From an uncultured Clostridia bacterium (GTDB taxonomy: Bacteria; Bacillota; Clostridia; TANB77; CAG-508), in assembly GCA_947584805.1 (NCBI GenBank), contig CANPWU010000012.1, forward strand, positions 1 through 35,647: DNA of 35,647 bases. Reading direction: 5' to 3'. Below the pieces are notes generated by a model. It did no database searches and had not been told where the DNA came from. It saw only the letters and a list, made by a program, of their open reading frames with translations. The translations under genes were made by a program, and so were the position numbers. Below are positions 7,311 through 17,325 of the stretch, in pieces (the first letter of the stretch is position 1; every line of letters starts with the position of its first letter).

Positions 7311-7417
7311 ATTCCCATTTTTAACTGGAATGGTAAAACCACTTTTATAATAACTTTATTAGTTATCTTTTATTATTATAATCATTATACTCTGTATTTA
7401 TGTTTATTGTCAAGCAT

Positions 7418-9223
7418 TTATTCAAAAAAGCTATCAAATTCTTTTTGTGTTATTGTTTCTTTCTTAATTAAAGTTTGTGCAACTGCATCTAATTTATCAC
7501 GATTAGCATTTAATATTTGTATAGCTCTTGCATATGCAGTTTCAATTAAGCTTCTTATTTCCTTTCCAACTTCATCTTCTATTTCTGTTCCATAGAATTC
7601 AAGTTCTCTTACATCATCTACTCTAAGAGAAATTGGGCCAATTTTATCACTCATTCCATATACAACTATCATATCTCTTGCAGTTTTTGTTGCAACTTCT
7701 AAATCGTTACTTGCACCTGTTGAAATATCATCTAATGCAAGCTTTTCTGCTGCTCTTCCTCCAAGAAGTGAAATAAGTTTTTCTTCCATTTCTGTTTTAG
7801 AAATATAGAACTTATCTTCATTTGTCTTATACATTGTATATCCACCGGCTACACCTCTTGGAATAATTGATATCTCTTTTACATCTTCAACAGTCTCTAA
7901 ATATTTGCTAACAATAGCATGTCCTGCCTCATGATATGCAGTTAACTTTTTATCTTTATCAGATATTACTCTACTTGTTTTTTGAAGTCCTACAGTTACT
8001 TTCTTTACTGCATCTTCCAAGTCATCCATTGTTATTTCTTCATGTTTATTGACTGTTGCAATAATTGCAGCTTCATTCAAAATGTTAGAAAGTTCAGCTC
8101 CTGTAAATCCTGCTGTATCTTCTGCAACACTCTTTAAGTCTATTTCACTTGATAATTTCTTCTCTTTACTATATATTTTTAATATTTCTTCTCTTCCATT
8201 TAAGTCAGGAGGTGCAATTGTAATTTGTCTATCAAATCTACCTGGACGAAGTAAAGCTTTATCTAACATCTCTGGTCTATTAGTTGCAGCTAAAACTATT
8301 ATTGTATCATTTGTCTCAAATCCGTCCATCTCAACTAACAATTGATTTAATGTTTGATTGTTTTCAGATTCTGCCCCACTATTGCTTGTTCTTCTTGAAC
8401 CTATTGCATCTATCTCATCTATGAATATTATACAAGGTGCAAGTTTTTTTGCTTTTTCGAAAAGCTTTCTAACACGTGATGCACCAAGTCCTGCAAACAT
8501 CTCGATAAATTCTGAACCACTCATTGATATAAATGGTACATTTGCCTCTCCTGCAATTGCTCTTGCGATTAAGGTTTTACCTGTTCCTGGTTTTCCACAA
8601 AGTAAGATTCCCTTTGGAATTTTAGCTCCCATGTCTAAAAATCTTTTAGGTTCTTTTAAGAAATCTACAATTTCTATCATTTCTTGCTTTTCTTCTTGAA
8701 GACCTGCAACATCTTTAAAAGTTACTTTACTCTTATTTTGTACTCCATCATAAACTTTCCCTTTATCTCCAAGTCCCTGCATTTTAAATACCATTACAAC
8801 TATTACTACCATAAGTGTTGTAGAAATTATTGATAAAAGATTTGCCTTAAGTCCTGCTAAAAATCCACTTGGTACAACTGATAAATGAACGTCTATTCCT
8901 TCTGCCTTCTTTTCATGAATAAATTCTATGAAAGCTTGGCTGTTTGGTATCATTATTTTTTCTACATCGTCTTCATTTTCTCTATCAATATATTTTACTT
9001 CTAATGTTCCACTTCCTGCAGTCATTTTGACACTTTCGATCAATCCTTCTTCAATATCACTTAAAAATTCTGTATAAGTAATTTTTTCTTCTTCTTCTTT
9101 TTTATTTTTTATTGTAAAAAACATATAACTTATTACTGCCACAGCAATCACTAGTAATAAAATGATAATTAAAATTGTAAATAAATTATTCTTTTGTTTT
9201 TGTTTGTCTTTTTCTTTTTTCAC
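7418..9223 (-). CDS. ftsH: ATP-dependent zinc metalloprotease FtsH
   Basis: A 601-aa membrane AAA protease that degrades misfolded membrane and regulatory proteins. Two membrane helices (about 15-35 and 126-146) flank an extracytoplasmic domain. The AAA module has Walker A GKPGTGKT, Walker B CIIFIDEIDAIG and the second-region-of-homology segment AATNRPEMLDKALLRPGRFD. The protease has AYHEAGHAIVSKY (HExxH zinc site) and the helical end NDLEVATKTARDMIVVYGMS. The start is GTG 9223 with AAAGGAG upstream. It follows the DUF1189-like gene by 18 nt and looks like the last gene of a PBP-cysS-DUF1189-ftsH run. It is continuous, with no in-frame CGG despite many glycines. Confidence 0.97.
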   Translation of the reverse strand: MKKEKDKQKQKNNLFTILIIILLLVIAVAVISYMFFTIKNKKEEEEKITYTEFLSDIEEGLIESVKMTAGSGTLEVKYIDRENEDDVEKIMIPNSQAFIEFIHEKKAEGIDVHLSVVPSGFLAGLKANLLSIISTTLMVVIVVMVFKMQGLGDKGKVYDGVQNKSKVTFKDVAGLQEEKQEMIEIVDFLKEPKRFLDMGAKIPKGILLCGKPGTGKTLIARAIAGEANVPFISMSGSEFIEMFAGLGASRVRKLFEKAKKLAPCIIFIDEIDAIGSRRTSNSGAESENNQTLNQLLVEMDGFETNDTIIVLAATNRPEMLDKALLRPGRFDRQITIAPPDLNGREEILKIYSKEKKLSSEIDLKSVAEDTAGFTGAELSNILNEAAIIATVNKHEEITMDDLEDAVKKVTVGLQKTSRVISDKDKKLTAYHEAGHAIVSKYLETVEDVKEISIIPRGVAGGYTMYKTNEDKFYISKTEMEEKLISLLGGRAAEKLALDDISTGASNDLEVATKTARDMIVVYGMSDKIGPISLRVDDVRELEFYGTEIEDEVGKEIRSLIETAYARAIQILNANRDKLDAVAQTLIKKETITQKEFDSFFE

Positions 9224-9241
9224 TTAAATCTTACTCCTTTT

Positions 9242-10264
9242 CTATGCATTAGAACCTTCTGGTTCTTCTCCTCTTGTTTTTTTATCTTCTTTTTCTTCTT
9301 TTTTGTCTTCTTTGTTTTTTTCTTCTTTCTTCTCGTTATTTTTTTCTTTTTCTTCATCTGGTTTTTCAATTGCTTCTTCTTTTGCTTGTTTTTCTATTTC
9401 TCTTAACCTAATAAGTTGAATTTTTTGATTAATTATTTCAGTCTTAATCATTAGAATTGCAACTGCAACATAGATATAAGAAATGCTTGTATACATCCAC
9501 TGAAAATGGCTTATCTCAAATCCTGTATAGGTATTTACTAATACATAAATTAAATTAAGTAAAATTGGAAGAGTTAAAGCATATACGCCAATATTAAAGC
9601 ATGCTCTATATTTAAGTTTTAGTCTAACTATTCTTGCAAATATATAGCCTAAAACGCCAAGTATTATTGTATCAACTATATTTGAAGAAAAATAAACTGC
9701 AAATAAATATATTAAAATCGTAATGAAAAATGTAAAATACAAGCCTGATACATTAGAAAAAGATATCATTTCTAATAATTCTGCTTTATTTGATATATCA
9801 TTTTCTAAAATATTTGAATAGTATATAGTTTCATTTTCTGCTAAAAGGCTACTTTGAATTATAGCTCTATCTGATGAAAATACTATTCCAAATTGATAAG
9901 GTTCAACTTTTTTCAAATTTTCATCTATATTCGCTTCTTCTGATGTATCAACAATTACTGCTGGAATTATATTTTTTTCAGATATTATCTCAATTTTTTC
10001 ATCTGATTTTACATTTAGCTTTCCATCCATATAACTTATTTCTTCTATGTTATTTTCTATATAGTTTCTAACATCTTTTACTGTTAAATAGAATTTATAT
10101 GTATATGCTATTGTTATAATTAATGTAAAAAGTAAAGTAATAATTAGCATATATTTTATTGCTTTTAATAAACTTTCAGCAGCAAATTCTTCGTACTTTT
10201 CAAAATCTTTTATGCTTGTCCAAAATTTTTTAAAAAAGTTCATGCTTTTTACTTGTTCTTCCAT
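9242..10264 (-). CDS. DUF1189-like polytopic membrane protein
   Basis: A 340-aa membrane protein with an N-terminal segment FFKKFWTSIKDFEKYEEFA, a membrane helix (MLIITLLFTLIITIAYTYKF), a large outside domain, then four or so helices in the second half. This resembles the DUF1189 family of Firmicutes, whose function is unknown. The C terminus is a long Lys/Glu-rich cytoplasmic tail. The ATG at 10264 has GGAGG five bases upstream and is preferred to the longer TTG start at 10276. It lies between cysS and ftsH, same strand, spacing under 30 nt. It contains no CGG codon. Confidence 0.7.
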   Translation of the reverse strand: MEEQVKSMNFFKKFWTSIKDFEKYEEFAAESLLKAIKYMLIITLLFTLIITIAYTYKFYLTVKDVRNYIENNIEEISYMDGKLNVKSDEKIEIISEKNIIPAVIVDTSEEANIDENLKKVEPYQFGIVFSSDRAIIQSSLLAENETIYYSNILENDISNKAELLEMISFSNVSGLYFTFFITILIYLFAVYFSSNIVDTIILGVLGYIFARIVRLKLKYRACFNIGVYALTLPILLNLIYVLVNTYTGFEISHFQWMYTSISYIYVAVAILMIKTEIINQKIQLIRLREIEKQAKEEAIEKPDEEKEKNNEKKEEKNKEDKKEEKEDKKTRGEEPEGSNA

Positions 10265-10288
10265 TTCAGCCTCCAATCCTTTCCAGAC

Positions 10289-11671
10289 TTATTTTTTCTC
10301 TATGCTCACTCCATTCTTAGAATCCTTAATAATATATCCTTTTTCTTGTATTATATCCCTTATTTTATCTGATAATTCCCAATTTTTATTTTCTCTTGCA
10401 ATCTTTCTTTCATCTAAAAGTTTTTGAATTTCTTCTGGTATATCTAATTTAGTTTCAGTTTTTTCATCTATTTTTATTCCTAAAACTCTATCAAATTTAA
10501 GAAGTAAATCTGCAACTTGCTTTGATTTTTTAGGAATTCTTATTGCATCCCAAACATAGCTCATAGCAATTGGCATGTTTAAATCATCATTTATTGCTTT
10601 ATGAAATTTTTCTTCTAAATCGTCCAAAACATCTTGTGAAACTTCTTCTGTTCCATTTAAATGCTTTTGATAGCCTTCTCTTAATCTCATTAACGAAGTA
10701 TTTGCAGAAATTGCTCCTTCAAATGTAAAATTCAATTTATTTCTATAATGAGAAGAAAAGCAAAATAACTTATATGCAATAGGGTCTATTCCTTTTTCAG
10801 CTAGAGTATCTAGAGTATATATGTTTCCTAGACTTTTTGACATTTTTCCACCATCAATTGTTAAGAAATTACAATGCATCCAAAATCTTGCAGGAATTTT
10901 TCCTGTTTTTCCTTTACTTTGTGCAATTTCATTTTCATGATGTGTTGGAATATGATCAATTCCACCTGTATGTATGTCAAATTCTTCTCCTAGATATTTA
11001 TTGCTCATTGCAGAGCATTCTATATGCCATCCTGGGTAACAAAGTCCCCAAGGGCTTTCCCATTTCATAATGTGATTTTCTGGGGCCTTTATCCAAAGTG
11101 CAAAATCTTCTGGATTTCTTTTTTCTTTATCTACTTCAACTCTTGCACCTGCAATTTGTTCATCTACTTTTCTATCTGAAAGTACAGGATACTTATCTAG
11201 TTTTGATATGTCAAAATATATTCCTCTTGATGTTTCATATCCATATCCATTTTTTACTATATCTTGTACATACTCCATCATTTCATTAATATGCTCTGTT
11301 GCTTTACAAATTATTTCTGGTTTATCTATATTTAATCTTTCAAAGTCTCTTAAGAAAATCTTCGTATAATATTCTGCAATTTCATATGGATCTTTATTTT
11401 CCTTTTTTGCAGCTTTTGCAATTTTGTCTTCTCCTTCGTCACTATCACTTTCTAGATGTCCTACATCAGTTATGTTCATTGCATGTTTTAAATTATATCC
11501 ATTATATTTTAAAACTCTTCTTAATGTATCCATAAATACATAAGCTCTAAAATTACCAATATGAGCATAACTGTATACTGTAGGACCACATGAATAAATC
11601 TTTACTATATCATTTATTGGAGTAAAAGTTTCCTTTTCTCTAGTTAAAGTATTATATAGCTTAAGTTCCAA
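10289..11671 (-). CDS. cysS: Cysteinyl-tRNA synthetase
   Basis: A 460-aa class I synthetase that charges tRNA-Cys. It has YSCGPTVYSYAHIGNFRAY (zinc-ligand Cys and the HIGH box as HIGN), the zinc/active-site stretch GWHIECSAMSNKYLG with GGIDHIPTHHENE, and the KMSKS box GGKMSKSLGN. The C-terminal helical anticodon-binding part ends KIRDIIQEKGYIIKD. Full length for the family. The start is TTG 11671 with a strong GGAGGAAAG ribosome binding site. It lies between the class A PBP and the DUF1189-like gene. It has no CGG codon and no T-box leader was seen upstream. Confidence 0.96.
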   Translation of the reverse strand: MELKLYNTLTREKETFTPINDIVKIYSCGPTVYSYAHIGNFRAYVFMDTLRRVLKYNGYNLKHAMNITDVGHLESDSDEGEDKIAKAAKKENKDPYEIAEYYTKIFLRDFERLNIDKPEIICKATEHINEMMEYVQDIVKNGYGYETSRGIYFDISKLDKYPVLSDRKVDEQIAGARVEVDKEKRNPEDFALWIKAPENHIMKWESPWGLCYPGWHIECSAMSNKYLGEEFDIHTGGIDHIPTHHENEIAQSKGKTGKIPARFWMHCNFLTIDGGKMSKSLGNIYTLDTLAEKGIDPIAYKLFCFSSHYRNKLNFTFEGAISANTSLMRLREGYQKHLNGTEEVSQDVLDDLEEKFHKAINDDLNMPIAMSYVWDAIRIPKKSKQVADLLLKFDRVLGIKIDEKTETKLDIPEEIQKLLDERKIARENKNWELSDKIRDIIQEKGYIIKDSKNGVSIEKK

Positions 11672-11721
11672 ATTATTCTTTCCTCCATTTCTTATATTCC
11701 AAAATCTTCATAGGATTTTTA

Positions 11722-14373
11722 TTAATTATCATTTGTATCAGTATCGGTGCCTTCCCCACTATTTCCGAGTATTTGTATTAGTATTTTCTGAAGTATTCGT
11801 ATTAGTATTACCAGTATTAGTATTTTCTGAAGTGTTTGTATTTGTGTTGGTATTTGTATTTCCGCTTGGATCTGTAATATTTGTGTTTCCATTTGGATCA
11901 TTTGGATTTGTATTTGGGTTTTCTGGCTCTTGTGTATGATTTCCGCCTGTACAAGTGTCACAAGTCTCAAGTGGCTTCATATAAGCAGCATCTCTTGCTT
12001 GCTTCCAACCATCACTTGAATCTGCATCTTCTCTTGTTATAAATACTCTTGTTTCTTTTTCGTTGCAATCTGGTCCTGCAAGTTTTCCAGATACTTTACA
12101 TACTTCAGCAGTTTCATGAATTGAGCAATATTTAGATGGTACTGTTCCAGATGCAAAATATTCTGTGTAAACTCTATCTCCTCTAGGATCATTTTTACAT
12201 TCTTCTGTTGCAAGTAATCCTGAACATTTACAGATTGTTGCTGTTGTAATTCCGCTTGGTCTATCCCATCCTTTCTTTTCAAGTCCAGAATGTACAGGAG
12301 TCAATACAGTTTTAAATAATCTACCACTATCTGTTGAATTTGCGTTTCCACCATTATTTCCATCTGCTTCTCTATCAAATCCAAGCCAAACAGATGCTGT
12401 ATAATACTTGGTAAATCCGGCAAAACCATGCAGCAGAGTTACCATTTGTTGTTCCTGTTTTTCCTCTAACTTCTTGACCAGAAATGGCAGCTGCTGTACC
12501 TGTTTGTTGTCCTGTTCCTGCTCCACCATAGATTGGGTGTTTTAATAATTCTGTAAGAAGCCATGCATTTTGTTCTGAAAATACTCTTTCTGTTTTTTGT
12601 TCTTTTTGTATATAAACTTCTCCATCTGCTTTTTCTACTTTTGTGTAAAATAGAGGCTCTCTATATACTCCACCATTTTCGATTGTTCCATAAGCTGCAG
12701 CAAGCTCAACTGCTGTGATACCGTTTGTCATTCCACCGAAGTGCAAGTGAAAGTCCAACATCATTTTCTGCTGAAACATCTACACCCATTTTTGAAAGGT
12801 ATGATAAAGATTTATCAACAGTAAGGTTTCTTAAAAGTTTAACTTCTGGTACGTTTGAAGAACATTCTATTATTTCCCTTATATCCATATATCCAGTAAA
12901 TCTCCATTTATACCAGTTCTTTGGAGAATAGCCTCCGTAAGATATTGGAGTGTCATCAACAACAGAACCTAAAGTTATAAGTCCTTCTTGCATACTTGGT
13001 CCAACTACTGCAATCGGTTTAGCGCATGAACCTGGGCTATGTCCTTTTATTATCATTCTATTTGTTCCAATAGCTACATTTTCACCTAGTCCACCTGTTC
13101 CGGCAACAACATATCCTGTTTCGTTATCAATTATTGCCATAGCACCTTGTCTTTGAACTTGTTCTGTATATTTTTCACCTGTTTCTGAATTTGTTCTTTG
13201 TGCTTTTATAATTTTATACCATTTACTAGCATTATCAACAAATTGTTTATCTACTTCTGCCTGAACTTTTGGATCATATGCTGTATAAATTCTATAACCT
13301 TCTCCATATAAATGAGTTTTTGCTTCTTCTAGACTGCTATAACCTTCTTTTTCCATCATATCCTTTAAAACTTGTTGTACTGTTGCATCTAAATAATATG
13401 TAAGTTTAGTTTCTTGAGAACTTGACCCCTTTTCAAATTTGATACCATTTGTGTCTATTTCATTTACGGCATTATTATACTCTTCTTCACTTATTTTTCC
13501 AAGTTCCTTCATTTTTCTAAGAACAGTCTTTGTTCTTTTATTAGTATCTGTCGTTTTTTCATTTTCTCCGAGTGGAGTATATGGGTCTTTTTCACTAAAT
13601 GGATTATATACACTTGGTGAATGTGTTATTCCTGCAAGATATGCACATTCTACTAAACTTAAATCTTTTGCATGTTTGTTGAAATAGTGAATAGAAGCTG
13701 TTTCTACTCCATATTTATCACTTCCAAGTGGGATTAAGTTCAAATAAAGCTCTAATATTTGATCTTTTGATAAAATATTCTCTGCTTCATATGCTCTGCA
13801 AATTTCTTTTATTTTTCTAAGAATTCCATCAATTCCAGAATTTTCTCTTTCATTCTTTAAGTTTTTAATTGTTTGCTGAGTTATTGTACTCCCACCATAT
13901 GAGCTTTCGCCTGAATGTGATAAGAAAGTTAAAGTAGCTCCTAGTGTTCTTTTCCAGTCAACACCATTATGTGTTTCAAATCTTTCATCTTCTATTGAAA
14001 TAAATGCACCAAATAGATATGGAGACATTTCTTCTTTGCTAATTATCTGTCTATTCTCATCTCCTGCAAGATTGCCACATACTTCGCCATATTTATCATA
14101 TAATACTGCGTTTTCATAAGGAATCTGCAAATCTTTTTTAGAAATTGCCCAATCACCATAAACGCATCTATAAACAATTGCAGCAAGTACTCCTCCTCCT
14201 ATTACACACATTAATAGGAACATTATAAGTAATACTTTAATTGCCATCCTAAGTTTCGGATGTTTTTTCTTTTTTCTTTCTTTCTTCTCTTTTTTTACTT
14301 TTACTGGTTTATATATTGCTGTCTCTTCTTTTTGTTTTTCATTGCTATCACTTTTAGTTTGCTTTTTACTCAT
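11722..14373 (-). CDS. Class A penicillin-binding protein (PBP1A-type), three recoded CGG sites
   Basis: An 882-aa bifunctional peptidoglycan synthase. A Lys-rich cytoplasmic N terminus is followed by a membrane helix (about 45-70), a GT51 domain (FISIEDERFETHNGVD, GGSTITQQTIKNL), and a transpeptidase domain with SxxK as SPGSCAKP, SxN as CSSN, and KTG as RGKTGTTNG. The tail is Asn/Thr/Pro-rich (repeated NTNT and SENT). In-frame CGG codons at 12738, 12419 and 11767 (skipped C) each restore glycine and the frame: LAL-G-GMTNGI, WFC-G-FTKYY, NTNT-G-NSGEG. SxxK and KTG are in different raw frames, so an active transpeptidase exists only with recoding. ATG at 14373 follows CAAGGAGG. cysS follows it. 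Confidence 0.92.
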
Positions 14374-14426
14374 ATTTTTTCCTCCTTGAAAGAGTTTTTA
14401 TTTTTGATAATATTTATGACATTAAT

Positions 14427-14432
14427 ATTATA
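14427..14432 (-). promoter_or_regulatory. Likely -10 box for the PBP-cysS-ftsH run
   Basis: TATAAT on the minus strand about 55 nt upstream of the PBP start, with a weak -35 (TTTATC) 17 nt further up. Confidence 0.5.
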
Positions 14433-14558
14433 ATACAAATTTATTAAAAGATAAAGTGTTTTTATTAAACTTTTTATTATTAAGATTTTATTAAGTTTTA
14501 TGACCAATAATTACTATATTATTTTCTTTAAAATGAAAAATAATTATATAAAAAGGAT

Positions 14559-14592
14559 CCCTCCTTGTTAAACTTTTGTCTAACAAGAAGGG
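14559..14592 (-). terminator. Terminator of spoIIID
   Basis: Arms CCCTCCTTGTTA and TAACAAGAAGGG with a 10-nt loop (one mismatch). On the minus strand it follows spoIIID and is followed by ATCCTTTTTATA. Confidence 0.8.
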
Positions 14593-14614
14593 CAATTTCA
14601 TAAAGATGTTTCTC

Positions 14615-14926
14615 TTAACTTACCTTAGCCTTTGATCCATATTTTAGCTTAGTTGCCATACCTCCTCTTATGTGTCTTTCTGCCTTGTTTTCATCTAATA
14701 TTTTTCTTACTTCTAAAGCAAGTACAGGATTTATTTTAATAAGTCTTTCACTTACGTCTTTGTGTACTGTTGATTTAGAAATACCAAACTTTTTGGCAGC
14801 TCCTCTTACAGTATCTTTTGAATCTATTATATATCGTGCTAAGTCACATGCACGTTCTTCTATTGTTTCTCTACCCGAAGGTTTTGTATTTCTTATATGT
14901 AGATTACTACTTTGTTTTACTCCCAT
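14615..14926 (-). CDS. spoIIID: SpoIIID, sporulation transcription regulator
   Basis: A 103-aa helix-turn-helix regulator of mother-cell gene expression during sporulation. It shows IEERACDLARYIIDSKDTVR, then AAKKFGISKSTVHKDVSERL (HTH), then NPVLALEVRKILDENKAERH with IRGGMATKLKY, all typical of SpoIIID. The start ATG 14926 follows GGGGGTT by eight bases; an upstream in-frame ATG at 14941 lacks a ribosome binding site. It stands alone upstream of the PBP run and has its own terminator. It has no in-frame CGG: a CGG trinucleotide occurs only out of frame. Confidence 0.94.
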   Translation of the reverse strand: MGVKQSSNLHIRNTKPSGRETIEERACDLARYIIDSKDTVRGAAKKFGISKSTVHKDVSERLIKINPVLALEVRKILDENKAERHIRGGMATKLKYGSKAKVS

Positions 14927-15013
14927 GAAACTAACCCCCATAAAGTTTACTTTTGCTTAATTGTATTCACTTATGGCTTGGGTTAGAACTTGATTAATTT
15001 TTTTATATAAAAT

Positions 15014-15044
15014 AAAACTATTCTCGTTTTTCAAGAATAGTTTT
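15014..15044. terminator. Terminator after the winged-helix-like gene
   Basis: Arms AAAACTATTCT and AGAATAGTTTT flank a 9-nt loop and the hairpin is bounded by T runs. It lies just downstream of the minus-strand gene ending at 15072. Confidence 0.75.
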
Positions 15045-15071
15045 TAAGATAAAATTTAATTCTTTTTACTT

Positions 15072-16011
15072 TTAATCCAATAACTTTAATTCTACATCTT
15101 CAACTTTATATTTATTACTTACCTCATCTAATTTAAACTCGATTAAAGTCTTTGTTAAATTTTCTTCTATTTGTCTTAAATCAGTTGTAAAGTATAATTT
15201 TATTTTAGAAATTTCTACTCCATTTGTAACAATTTCTTTGAATGCTTCCTTTGTATGAAGCTCATCTTCACATACTATTATTAGCTGTGGTAAGCTCATA
15301 AATCCAGAGTCACCTGGTACAAAATTTTCATAGAAGTCTTTATACATTTTCATTTTGTCTACTAATTTTTTCTTCCAGTCTTCTTCTCTTCTTATTACTT
15401 CAAATACAAATGTAATAGATTTTGAATTTTTTGTAAGCTTTATTGCTCCTCCTGTTGCTTTAAATGTTTTTCCTAATGTTTTTGCAGTTAAGCTTGGTTT
15501 TACTACATATTCATCAAATGCTTTTACCTTTTTTAAATAAGCAATTAATACTTGGTTTCCTGCTAGTCTCTTTTTAATCATAGCTACTGGCTTAGTATTA
15601 TCTGATTGTTGCCATTTACATTCTGTTCCTCTTGAAGTAAGTAAATATTTTCCCATTTTTTCTAAGCAATATATTCTATATATTCCCTGACCATCTTCAG
15701 AAGAAAAATAATATCTTGTAAGAATTTTAGATTTAACTAACTGTTCTAGCTTATTATTTAATTTATCTTGTGACTTATATTCTATACCTTTATAGTCTAG
15801 CATTTGGCAAAGTTGTCTTGAAGTTATAAATTCAAATTCGTTAACAAGGTCAAGTATTGCAAAATGCAAATCATTAATATGTCCTAAATTAATTTTTTGC
15901 ACTATTTGATTCATAGAAACATAGCCGATCTTTTCCGTCAAATGTTTTTATTTCTCCCTCTCTTAATGCAAACGGTGATTTTTTTGCTTCAATTTTATTA
16001 TCTTCTACCAT
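15072..16011 (-). CDS. Unrecognised winged-helix-like protein, one recoded CGG
   Basis: A 312-aa protein I cannot name firmly. The start ATG 16011 has AGGAGG six bases upstream. The first 28 codons (MVEDNKIEAKKSPFALREGE and on) reach in-frame CGG at 15927-15925; skipping C gives ...GKD-G-YVSMNQIVQKI and the rest of the protein. The first third looks like a winged helix (FAILDLVNEFEFITSRQLCQ). The second half contains FVFEVIRREEDWKKKLVDKM, an acidic/Lys pattern like that of replication-relaxation (nuclease-like fold) proteins. It follows the S1-domain gene by 17 nt. Unshifted, the N-terminal fragment would be about 40 aa. Confidence 0.6.
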
Positions 16012-16028
16012 AGCTAACCTCCTGTTTT

Positions 16029-16521
16029 TCATTCTTTAGATATTACAAGCTTAATTTTCTTTTTTTCTGGAATTATCTTTTTTATATATACATTTACGTC
16101 TTGCCCATATTCCATATCTTCTTTATATTCTGCAAGTCCTACAAGATTTGGTGTAAGTTCTATAAATATTCCATTGTGTGACTTCTCTGGATCTCTTACA
16201 ATTCCATGCACTACTGTTCCTTGCTTAAAATCTTTTATATTATCTTCCCAAGTTCCAAGAAGTTCCTTATATGTAAAAGAAACTCTATTCTTTTCTTTGT
16301 CTACATTTTTAACCATAACTTGTACTTCTTGTCCTAATGAAAACCTTTCATAAGGCGATTTAATTCTTGATATGCTCATATCTTCTATATACAACAGTCC
16401 ACTTACTCCGGTTTTCAATTTCTACAAATGCCCCATATGGCACTATTTTTTTTATTTTTCCGTTTACAATCATACCTTTTTCAAGGTTTGTATCAGATAT
16501 ATCAAATCTTTTGTAATTCAT
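16029..16521 (-). CDS. S1-domain RNA-binding protein, one recoded CGG
   Basis: A 163-aa protein of two S1/OB modules. The first reads KGMIVNGKIKKIVPYGAFVE then IEN-G-VSGLLYIEDMS, where the glycine comes from CGG at 16410-16408 with C skipped; the 'vpyGaFVEi-gv-GLlhise' pattern is the S1 signature. The second module is QGTVVHGIVRDPEKSHNGIF with LVGLAEYKEDMEYGQDVNVY. It is shorter than ribosomal protein S1 and may be a regulator or a translation accessory. The ATG at 16521 follows AAGGAAG. Together with rluB upstream and the winged-helix gene downstream it makes a short operon. Confidence 0.85.
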
Positions 16522-16567
16522 CTTTTCTTCTTCCTTTGTAAATATATATAATTATACTATTATTTTT

Positions 16568-17297
16568 TTATTTTTGCAACTTTTCTACTTCTTTTTGTGT
16601 TAAATATCTCCACTCCCCGGAGTTTAAGGTCTTTTACATCAATTTCTCCAATTTTTGTTCTATGCAGAGCTTTTACCTTTTTTCCGTATAGCTTCACACA
16701 TTTTTCTTATCTGCCTATTTTTACCTTCATGTATTGTAATTTCTAATCTTGAAATGTTTTTTTCTTTATCTATTTTTAGTATTTTTACTTTTGCTTCTCT
16801 TGTTATATATTCACCAATATCTACACCGCTTCTTAGTTTTTCTACATCTTCATTGCTAACTTCTCCGAATTAAAGTTACTGTATATGTTTTTGTAATCTC
16901 ATGTTTTGGATGTGTTACTTTATACACAAAATCTCCGATCATTTGTTAGAATAAGTGCTCCGTGATGTATACATATCAAGTCTTCCGAACAGGCACAATT
17001 CTTTCCTTTACTTTAATTAAATCTAGCACACAATCTCTTTTAAATTGATCTTTTACTGTTGTAACATAACCGAATAGGTTTATTTAATAATATATATATT
17101 AGCTTTTTATCTTCATTTGATATTTCTTTATCATTAAAACTTACCTTATCTTTACTTGGATTTATCTTAGTTCCAAGTTCTGTTACAACTATTCCATTTA
17201 CTTTTATCTTGCCTTCCAAAATATATTCTTCACATTTTCTTCTTGATGCTATTCCTTGACTTGCAAGATATTTTTGAAGTCTAATCAGTTCTTCCAA
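16568..17297 (-). CDS. RluB/RsuA-family pseudouridine synthase with seven recoded CGG sites
   Basis: A 240-aa rRNA pseudouridine synthase. An N-terminal S4 RNA-binding domain (RLQKYLASQGIASRRKCEEY) is followed by the catalytic domain with LLNKPI-G-YVTTVKD, VPV-G-RLDMYTS-G-ALILTND and RLEITIHEGKNRQIRKM. The catalytic Asp lies in GRLD. In-frame CGG codons with skipped C at 17072, 16987, 16962, 16937, 16867, 16686 and 16619 each give glycine. Seven skips leave 723 nt, exactly 241 codons, ending LKL-G-EWRYLTQKEV. Each interval between sites is a multiple of three. This is the densest recoded gene here, one site per about 34 codons, so no unrecoded product longer than 85 aa would exist. Confidence 0.9.
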
Positions 17298-17325
17298 ATT
17301 AATAAACTCCTTTTTATATTTTGCT

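Noticed and set aside
11770-11900. Asn/Thr-rich tail of the PBP as a separate gene in another frame
   Set aside because: The NTNT-rich tail is continuous with the PBP transpeptidase frame after the second recoding site, and the alternative-frame products are low-complexity shadows.
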